Assembly (NCBI GenBank): GCA_025603075.1
Contig: MU626261.1
Span: 124,001-188,000, forward strand
Direction of reading: 5' to 3'
Length of the DNA stretch: 64,000 bases
Source of the DNA: Neoconidiobolus thromboides FSU 785
Lineage: Eukaryota > Entomophthoromycota > Entomophthoromycetes > Entomophthorales > Neoconidiobolaceae
Shown here: positions 57,023 to 64,000 of the stretch, piece by piece
Layout: each line of letters begins with the position of its first letter
Position numbering within the stretch: position 1 is the first letter of the stretch
The notes under the pieces: generated by a model
What the model saw: only the letters and a program-made list of their open reading frames with translations
The model's database searches: none
Told to the model about the DNA's origin: nothing
Made by a program: the position numbers and the translations under genes

Positions 57023-59332
57023 ATGAAGTTGCATACTATATCTGCAACTATTTCTTTAATCACACTCAATCTATTAACTCAAAATGTATCCGCTGGTATA
57101 TTTGATTTTATGAAAAAAAGTAATAAAGATTATTTATACATAAAGCAAAACTTTTGGGAAGTCCCAAAGGTTTATGATTATATTGTAGTAGGTGCAGGGA
57201 GTGCAGGAGGAATGTTAGCTATGCGACTAGCCAACTATGGCTTTACTACCTTATTATTAGAAGCTGGTTCTGAGCCAGAACCAAATTCATGGAATATAAC
57301 AGTACCAGCGTTTAGTACCCGAGCTTCCGAAGATCCGAAGATTGCCTGGGATTACTTTGTAAAGCATTACAAAGAAGAGACAAAACTAAGACAAGAAGTA
57401 TTTTATCCAAGGGCAAGCGGGCTTGGCGGATGCTCTTTACATCATGCTCAGATCGCTGTTTATCCACAAAAAAGAGATTTTGATTTATTGTATGAGTTAA
57501 CGGGCAATGATATATTTAAAGAGCCATTATTTAGAGAAAAGTATTTCAAACCTTTGGAAAACTGTAATTACCCATTACAAGTAAGTGATAAAAATGATCA
57601 TGGTTATCGTGGTTGGTACCCAACAAGTTATTCACCTTTAGTTAGGATGTTGTCATCAGACAAATCATTGAGTAAATTGTTAGCCTTTTTAGGTGGGGAC
57701 CCTACTCATGACGTTAACGGTTATATCAATGGCAATGTTGGAACTGATAGTGTTGGTTTATTCAATATACCATCAGCAGTACATCAAACAAATTATACAC
57801 GAATGAACTATTTAGGCCAATTACAAATGGCTCGTGCTTTTAGCCCATTAACTATATTAACTGATACGTTAGTTTCTAAGGTCATTTTTGATAAAAACAA
57901 AAAAGCTATAGGCGTTAATGTTTATCACGGGGCTAACTTATATAAAGCATCACCACTATTTGATGATAATAGGTCAAGACAGGCTGTGCCAAATCAATTT
58001 TTCGCAAGAAATGAAGTCATCATATCTGCAGGGACATTTAATACACCTCAGCTATTAATGTTGAGCGGAATTGGTGATAAAGAGGAATTAAATAAATTTA
58101 ATATAACAACAATAAGTGATTTGAAGGGAGTAGGCAAAAATTTATTGGACAGAAATGAGATTCCATATATATTAAAGCTAGAAAATGATTTACCTTTATT
58201 TAAAGATTGCTTTTTTTCTTCAAATGAATATGCTGATCGCTGTTTTAGACAATATAAGAATGAAAAAAATGGTGCTTATTTAGCTAACTCAGGTGTTAGT
58301 GGAGAGATCTACAAGTCTAATAAGTATTTAAATGAACCAGATATATTTATTATTAATACTCCCGTCTATTTCTATGGCTACTATAAAGGGTATTCTGAAG
58401 AAGCAGTAAAAAACACAAGGTATTTCAACCGATTAATATTAAAAGCGCATACAAGGTCCCAAGGCTATGTTAAATTAAAGTCAAATGATCCAAGAGAGAC
58501 TCCAGATATCAACTTATTAAAGTTTAATATTGGGGGTGTTGAGGACATGAATGCTTTAATAACATCAATAGAATACGTTAGAAACCGAACAAGAGAAGAG
58601 GTTGGAGAGGAAAACGTTTATGAAGAAGTATATCCAGGCAAACAGTATGCTTCAAGATGGCAGATAGCAAAATGGATCGCTGAAATTACATGGGGGCATC
58701 ATGTTTGTTGTACAGCCAAACTAGGATTAGACAATGACCCGATGGCTGTTTTAGATTCTAGGTTTAGAGTACGTGGAGTTAAAGGATTGAGGGTTATGGA
58801 TATGTCTGCCTTACCTGATATCCCTGGATTTTTCCCAAATTTATTCATTCATATGATGGGCAATGTATTGGGTGATTTTATCGTTGAAGAAAAATTAAGT
58901 GGAGAACCTACTTATAGACCTAAACCAAGCCAAAAAACATTAGAGCGACTACTTTTCAAAGAGAAAGGACCAAAGTTCAATCCAAGAGATCCATCTTTCG
59001 AATTTTTTAATAACTTTAATAGCGATAATACCAACGTTGGATTAGATGGACAAGTGAATATCGATGATCCATTTAATAAGATTTTATTAAAAGAAACAGA
59101 TCAAATTAATAAAGATGACCCATTTAATAGTATAAAGCCACAGCAACAAAACAATAATAACAATGGTGCTACTAATATTCCCTTTAATAGGGGAAGTCAG
59201 CAATCAATTCAGAGTTTCGAAGACCCGTTCAATGGAATAAATCAACAATCAAGTAATGACCCATTTGGTAAATTTCGCAACAAATTTAGCAGCTCCGTGA
59301 ATAATATAAAAAACAATTTCAATTTTGGATAA
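57023..59332 (+). CDS. Secreted GMC-family FAD oxidoreductase with DPF-repeat tail
   Basis: Single exon, 769 aa. Signal peptide at residues 1-24 (MKLHTISATISLITLNLLTQ, cleavage after VSA). The FAD-binding motif VVGAGSAGG lies at 55-63 with LLLEAG, and the second signature around SAGTFNTPQLLMLSGIG. The active-site pair is His559/His560 in TWGHHVCCTAKLG and Asn606 in FFPNLFIHMMGN. Substrate (alcohol, sugar or other) is not predictable. Family members are usually 550-650 aa; here the last ~120 residues form an Asn/Gln-rich extension with five spaced DPF(N/G) or PFN motifs (DDPFNKIL, DDPFNSIK, NIPFNRG, EDPFNGIN, NDPFGKF). Intronless. An element copy begins 5 bp after the stop. Confidence 0.92.
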   Translation: MKLHTISATISLITLNLLTQNVSAGIFDFMKKSNKDYLYIKQNFWEVPKVYDYIVVGAGSAGGMLAMRLANYGFTTLLLEAGSEPEPNSWNITVPAFSTRASEDPKIAWDYFVKHYKEETKLRQEVFYPRASGLGGCSLHHAQIAVYPQKRDFDLLYELTGNDIFKEPLFREKYFKPLENCNYPLQVSDKNDHGYRGWYPTSYSPLVRMLSSDKSLSKLLAFLGGDPTHDVNGYINGNVGTDSVGLFNIPSAVHQTNYTRMNYLGQLQMARAFSPLTILTDTLVSKVIFDKNKKAIGVNVYHGANLYKASPLFDDNRSRQAVPNQFFARNEVIISAGTFNTPQLLMLSGIGDKEELNKFNITTISDLKGVGKNLLDRNEIPYILKLENDLPLFKDCFFSSNEYADRCFRQYKNEKNGAYLANSGVSGEIYKSNKYLNEPDIFIINTPVYFYGYYKGYSEEAVKNTRYFNRLILKAHTRSQGYVKLKSNDPRETPDINLLKFNIGGVEDMNALITSIEYVRNRTREEVGEENVYEEVYPGKQYASRWQIAKWIAEITWGHHVCCTAKLGLDNDPMAVLDSRFRVRGVKGLRVMDMSALPDIPGFFPNLFIHMMGNVLGDFIVEEKLSGEPTYRPKPSQKTLERLLFKEKGPKFNPRDPSFEFFNNFNSDNTNVGLDGQVNIDDPFNKILLKETDQINKDDPFNSIKPQQQNNNNNGATNIPFNRGSQQSIQSFEDPFNGINQQSSNDPFGKFRNKFSSSVNNIKNNFNFG

Positions 59333-59337
59333 AGATT

Positions 59338-59434
59338 ATACATGGAGATGTTTTTTTTGACTTCATCACTTTTTCAATTTTTAAGCACTATTTAAGCGGA
59401 AAGATTATTAATAAAATTATTTTAAAAAAAAATC
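59338..59434 (+). mobile_element. 105-bp TIR element, copy 13 (right end lost)
   Basis: ATACATGGAGATGTTTTTTT, core TAAGCACTATTTAAGCGG, then ATTAATAAAATTATT. The right TIR is missing and copy 14 begins 3 bp later. Confidence 0.8.
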
Positions 59435-59437
59435 ATT

Positions 59438-59544
59438 ATATGGGGCTGTTTTTTTTAACTTCATAACTTTTTCCATTTTTTGAACGCTATTTAGGCGGAG
59501 AGATTGTTAGTAAAATTATTAAACAAAAAAATACATCCCCATAT
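59438..59544 (+). mobile_element. 105-bp TIR element, copy 14 (complete)
   Basis: ATATGGGGCTGTTTTTTTTA to AATACATCCCCATAT, with core GAACGCTATTTAGGCGGAG. In tandem with copy 13. Confidence 0.88.
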
Positions 59545-59632
59545 GATATTTTTTATTCAATAAATGTGCTATCTTTATTTTTATTTATCTCTTATTCTAA
59601 ATTATATACAGGTGTTGATATCATTATATAGT

Positions 59633-59804
59633 CATTGAAAAAATAATTTGGGTAGTTTAAAAAATTATATATTTTTAATTAGTACTTTTTACATAGTAAA
59701 ACAGCAAAAAGTTATATTTAAAAACTACATCTAATGAAGACCAAAATTGTAAAAAGCACTAAAAATATATAATTTTTTAAACCACCTAGATTATTTTTTC
59801 AATG
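59633..59804. repeat. 172-bp inverted repeat with 56-60-bp arms
   Basis: The left arm starts CATTGAAAAAATAATTTGGG (59633) and runs to about 59692. The right arm, 59749..59804, is its reverse complement (CATTGAAAAAATAATCTAGG read backwards) with few mismatches and one 4-nt gap. Both arms include the palindromic-looking TTTAAAAAATTATATATTTT. The loop is 56 bp. Looks like a non-autonomous element with long terminal inverted repeats. Confidence 0.88.
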
Positions 59805-60102
59805 ATTATTAAATACTATTAATAGTAAGCAAATTAAAGGAAGTTAGATTTGTGTTGAACATTAATACAATGTTATCCAGTTTTGGTGACAATAATATTA
59901 TTACTGGTTAACTCGTTTAGTATCTAAGCTTCAAAATTAAGCTAACTTACTGCTTCTAAATTCTAAATAGCTGCTATTTAATTTTAACCTTTTCTTTTAA
60001 ATAGTTGAGCATAATTGATTGTACTTTATAGCTGTTTTATAAGAACCACTCAAAATTATTCATTAATAGTTATTATTAATATAGATATGTCCGTTTTTAT
60101 AT

Positions 60103-60208
60103 ATATGAAGATGTGTTTTTGTGTTTAATAATTTTATTAATAATCTTTCCGCTCAAATAGTGCTCAAAAAGTGAAAAAGTGATGAAACCAAAAAAAACAT
60201 CCTCATAT
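60103..60208 (-). mobile_element. 105-bp TIR element, copy 15
   Basis: ATATGAAGATGTGTTTTTGT at the left, core CCGCTCAAATAGTGCTC, right end AACATCCTCATAT. Confidence 0.82.
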
Positions 60209-60395
60209 TTACAAAATAAAATTTATCTAAAAAGTCTGATAAATCAGTATAATAGCTCTTTATAAATAAGTGTTAGCTTTAAAGTTTTATTGATGCGCAT
60301 TGCAAGCGTTTAACTATACAAATACTAAATGAATGTTTATTATACTTTAAATCTACTTCATTTACTTTCAATTTTCCAACTCAGATATAACCCAA

Positions 60396-60570
60396 ATTAT
60401 GAAAAATAGAGACATTTGGCTTATTCGGTTAAGGGAATCTAAAATGTGTAAAAGTAGTGGTGGGCAAATAAAAGTTCCGAATCTTTTCAATCTTGAATTC
60501 TATTGAGATATAGATTGAAAAAAAAGCACCTGTCTTAATTGAGGGGTCAAATGTCTCTATTTTTTATAAT
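60396..60570. repeat. 175-bp element with 24-bp terminal inverted repeats
   Basis: Left end ATTATGAAAAATAGAGACAT then TTGG; right end (read inward from 60570) ATTATAAAAAATAGAGACAT then TTGA; 22 of 24 positions agree. A nested 10-bp inverted repeat TTTTCAATCT/AGATTGAAAA lies at about 60484..60521. Confidence 0.82.
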
Positions 60571-60599
60571 GGCTATACGCTCAAAGTTAAAATTGTTTA

Positions 60600-60767
60600 T
60601 TTAGACATAACGTGTTTCTGAATCAGTGGAGATACTTGATAGAGTGGAGAATTTGCCCGAAATTACTAACAAGTTTTTGATTATACAATAGTTTGTATTT
60701 AGTTTTGTGCAGATTATTCTCCACTCTATCAAGTATCTCCACTGATTCAGAAGCACATTGTCTAAAA
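60600..60767. repeat. Hairpin with perfect 37-bp stem
   Basis: 60616..60652 and 60716..60752 are exact reverse complements over 37 bp (outer end TTCTGAATCAGTGGAGATAC, inner end GATAGAGTGGAGAAT), separated by 63 bp. Outside the perfect stem the pairing continues imperfectly (TTAGACA with ATGTGC or ACGTGT) to about 60600 and 60767. The stem is much less AT-rich than the surroundings. Confidence 0.92.
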
Positions 60768-61170
60768 TTAAAATACACTTTTGACTAAGAGTTTGTTATT
60801 GATAATAGGTAAGATTTTTAAAAATAAAATTTAATAAAATATTAAGTCAATACCTTAATAATTTTTATTTGACAATATTTGAAAAATAACATGTAGATCA
60901 TTTGAAAAAACAAATCTTTATTACATATATCAAGGTAGATTTATTCTTCAATTTCCTTAGCAGTCATAAGGTGCTAAAAGCGAAAGTTGCTATGTATAGT
61001 TTAACTAAGGCATTGCTTTAAGTAATTTCTTTACCAATTAAAAATTGGTTTGTAACAAAATAATAACCGAGCTTCATTGGCTACATGAATTCACTAAAAC
61101 TTAGATTAGGATTCCAGCTTGTTACTATTTTCTTAGAATATCTTTTAAAAAATAATTATATTTCCTAAAT

Positions 61171-61852
61171 ATGAATAACACAAATAACGAAGATTCGTCA
61201 AGCGTAGCTGGAAAGTTGCAAAAGATATTGCATACTATATCGGTGGTAAGAAGTTATTGATTAGGAATCTTAAATTTAAGCCTAACCCAATTCAGAGGCA
61301 CCAAACCTTTTTAGATAGTTTAACTCCATACCCAACATATAGATGGGTAGCAAGTGCTGTGTTACTTATTGCCTTTATATTGAGATTTATTTTAGCCCAA
61401 GGATGGTATATTATAGCCTATGGGCTTGGAATTTACCTTTTAAATGCTTTCTTGGCATTTTTGACGCCCAGATTTGACCCAGCTTTAGAAGAAATGGAAC
61501 AAGAAGAGTTGGACAATGAGAGTGGGTTCTCTTTACCCACCCGCTCTGACGATGAATTTCGTCCCTTTATTCGTAGACTCCCAGAGTTTAAGTTTTGGTA
61601 TGATTTAATCGTATATTTTTAAGTTTGAATGTTAATTATTTGATTAGGTTATTATCTACCCGAGCCATCATTATATCATTATTCTGCACGTTATTTAATG
61701 CCTTGGACATACCAGTATTTTGGCCAATATTGTTATTTTATTTTATTTTCTTGTTTATCCTTACAATGCGCCGTCAAATACAACACATGATTAAACACCG
61801 TTATATCCCATTCGACTTGGGTAAGAAAAACTACTCCAAACGTTCTGGTTAA
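61171..61852 (+). CDS. RER1: RER1, Golgi-to-ER retrieval receptor
   Basis: Exons 61171..61245, 61296..61597, 61648..61852; both introns 50 nt; 582 nt, 193 aa. The family signature [14 protein letters not shown] is followed by the paired spans of Rer1: [35 protein letters not shown] with TPRFDPALE, and, after [33 protein letters not shown] and [20 protein letters not shown]. The end [14 protein letters not shown] is conserved, including the K(K)xY-type retrieval tail. It returns escaped ER membrane proteins from the cis-Golgi via COPI. Confidence 0.95.
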
Positions 61853-62647
61853 AGAATTGAAGTTAATTAGCTATAGTGAAGTTTTAAAGTAAATAAAATT
61901 TTAAAAAATTGCTTTCACCAAGCTTTGTGGGGAAGCTATGCCTTCCTGTTTCAGAATGTAACTTCTAGATTTTAAATTTATACCATATGAATAGTTTGAG
62001 ATTATTTAATTGAATGTCGGTTAATGTTACATAGTTGAAAATTTGTATTTTATCAAATAATTTTTAGTTATTTAACATATAACCATAAATAATGAAATGC
62101 AAATGATATTTTATCTTTAGAAAGTAAGAGAGCATTCTTCAAGTAAAATTTAGAGAATGCCATTAGTAAGGATAGTATAGCGATTTTGTTGTTAATATAA
62201 CATATATACTTAGCGTAAAAACAGTTATACTTTTTTATAATTTAGCGAATTTAAAACATTTTAGAATGTAAACGTTACCTATAATAAAAGGGATAATTTG
62301 TAAAAAATCTGGGTTGAATATTTACTTTTAATGGTTTATTGATAACTTAAGGTGACAACTACCTTACTATTGTTTTGATATTTGATCGAAACTATTATTT
62401 TTAATACAACGTCAATATATAAGTGCAACATGACTAAGTTCAATCAACTTTTTCACTAGAACATAGCCTGTATTATAGTTCCAACCTCAATAAAATTGTA
62501 TAGAATAACAAACTTAGAATTCTACAAACAATTTATTTTGCTTAAGATAAAAAATTATTAATTTTATAGAAAACAAGCCTATTTAAGTAACAAAACACAA
62601 CTTTGAGTTTAGTGCAGCAAACCTAAAACTAAAAGCTTAGCACAACT
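61853..62647. other. Spacer between convergent RER1 and CK2
   Basis: About 800 bp, AT-rich; no gene, element copy or repeat noticed. Confidence 0.55.
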
Positions 62648-64000
62648 TTAATTATCAATATCTGCCATATCACTTGTAATGTTCGATCCTGGGTTCCTAA
62701 TTGGTTCAAAGTAAGGGTGTGCCATAGCCTCAGTAGGGGTCAATCTTTCCTATTTAATTTGTCAATTGATGCTTTTTAAAATTTTAAGCGTTTTTACTTG
62801 ATGGTCATAACGGAGTAGCTTGTCTAAATAATCTATCGCTGCATTAGACACTAACTTTTGGTTTTCCGGGGTTATGAACTTGCTCCATGGTTTAAGTGGA
62901 TATCTAATTTGAATTAAGTTATCTTTTAAATGATATTTATGACAAACTTACCTTCCAAGAATTTCATCGTATCTGCGATCAAGCTTAATCTTATATTTAT
63001 CTATGTAATCAAATAATTTTTCAGTTCCTAATACTTTAGCGATTTTGACAAGTTGGTCATAATTATCCGAGCCTATTACATCAATTATTTAACATTATTT
63101 TCAACTTATTTCTATAAATTTCATACCATGAAAGAAAGGCTCTTTACGGAAGATCTACAATTTTTTTAGTATTTAGTTTTAAAAAGAAAAAACTTAATTA
63201 CCATGCTGGCAAGCATACACCCAACACTCCACATATCTAGGGAATAATCATACATTTGGAAATCAACTAAAAGTTCTGGACCTTTAAAATAACGTGAAGC
63301 AACTCTTACATTATATTCCATTTTAGGGTGATAAAATTCAGCAAGACCCCAATCAATAAGACGAAGCTATATCTAATATTAATTATGCCATTAAAATATG
63401 TTATTCTTTACCTTTCTTTTGGAATGGTCAATCATTACGTTATGTGGCTTTACATCTCTATGCATAATACCACGAGAGTGACAGAAATCAAGGGCCTTTG
63501 AAATTCAGTATTTATACAGAAAAAATAAATTGACTCACCTTAAGCAACTCATACATATAATAACGAATATCATAATCGGTGAAAGTACCATAAAGCACTT
63601 TAAAATCAGTATTTGCTACATGTTCAAAAATTAAAGCCGGGGTTTTGGCCTTTAAAAATTAGCATTTAGCATAAATTTTTTGAACCAAAAATTACCGCTG
63701 GGTCCCTAACAATATCCAAAAGCCCAATGATGTTGACTCCACCAGCTAAGTTTTGTAAGATCTTGATCTCCCTCTTAATTTTCTTCTTTTTTACTGGTTT
63801 CAAAACTTTGATAATACATTTTTCTCTTGTATTGGGATTCACTCCTTCAAATACTTCCGAATATTTACCACGGCCTACTTTTTTGCAGATCTCGTAGTTG
63901 TCTTGTTCTCTGAATAGATTTTATAAATAAAGTCACATGTATAATTGGTGGTAACTTACCCCCAACTGATAGCTAAATTTTCATAATCCCAATACTCGTT
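62648..64000 (-). CDS. Casein kinase 2 catalytic (alpha) subunit, 5' end beyond window
   Basis: Nine exons in the window: 63960..64000 (partial), 63696..63909, 63539..63649, 63412..63495, 63202..63366, 63127..63154, 62952..63072, 62798..62903, 62648..62749; introns 43-54 nt, the shortest here. CK2-alpha hallmarks: [14 protein letters not shown]-loop [12 protein letters not shown], the basic cluster [31 protein letters not shown], the characteristic DWG in [14 protein letters not shown] (DFG in other kinases), [17 protein letters not shown] and [14 protein letters not shown]. It ends SDMADIDN. This constitutive Ser/Thr kinase acts on many nuclear and cytosolic substrates. Perhaps 20 N-terminal residues lie outside the window. 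Confidence 0.96.

Larger units (their letters stand above)
59333..61170. other. Cluster of inverted-repeat elements
   Basis: 1.8 kb with no ORF but at least six inverted-repeat structures (three copies of the 105-bp element and three unrelated hairpins). They are listed separately. Confidence 0.75.

Noticed and set aside
1-64000. tRNA or rRNA genes
   Set aside because: I looked for B-box-like GGTTC(A/G)A(A/T)(C/T)C contexts with pairing arms and found none that could be supported. A covariance-model search would be decisive.

Overview
The window is a stretch of very AT-rich eukaryotic nuclear DNA. Genes are dense, transcribed from both strands, and mostly broken by very short introns (usually 43-93 nt, GTAAGT-like donors). 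Stops are TAA, TAG and TGA in the expected places, so the standard code applies. The gene set includes a Vrg4-type GDP-mannose transporter, a Pho85-type cyclin, an SREBP/Sre1-like factor and a Lys5/AASDHPPT-type phosphopantetheinyl transferase. This suggests a fungus, probably an early-diverging AT-rich lineage, because RNF181-like, DNAJC12-like and branched-chain dehydrogenase genes of the animal type are also present. The lineage call is inference.

Layout. 1-8.3 kb: PPTase N-terminus, CorA/Mnr2 Mg transporter, GDP-mannose transporter, RNF181-like RING protein and ribophorin I (OST1). 8.3-13.3 kb: a gene graveyard with a decayed alpha/beta hydrolase copy and a decayed PCNA copy. 13.4-18.6 kb: an FHA plus kinase checkpoint protein, a charged probable nuclear protein and EMC2, in tandem. 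18.6-29 kb: gene-poor, holding one intronless cyclin. 29-44.4 kb: a malate dehydrogenase ending in SKL, an SREBP-like factor, ORC6, the BCKDH E1-alpha subunit, a transmembrane SH3 protein, an aldehyde dehydrogenase, a DNAJC12-like J protein and an intact alpha/beta hydrolase (parent or sister of the decayed copy). 47.6-55.7 kb: serine palmitoyltransferase LCB2, eS12, an Elp5/Elp6-like candidate, mitochondrial uS2, RFC subunit 4 and eIF5A. 57-64 kb: a secreted GMC oxidoreductase, a cluster of inverted-repeat elements, RER1 and the casein kinase 2 catalytic subunit (5' end outside).

Most genes are conserved housekeeping: secretory pathway (OST1, EMC2, RER1, VRG4, LCB2), DNA replication and checkpoint (ORC6, RFC4, Chk2-like kinase, PCNA relic), translation (eS12, eIF5A, uS2m) and metabolism. 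I see no operon-like functional cluster. Several pairs are tightly convergent, with stops 10-22 bp apart.

The strongest non-genic signal is a family of about 105-bp elements with ATATGGGG...CCCCATAT ends. At least 15 copies or fragments occur, all between genes. Three other long inverted repeats lie together at 59.6-60.8 kb, one with a perfect 37-bp stem. Exon coordinates were worked out by hand from reading frame, splice sites and family similarity. No search or RNA evidence was available.
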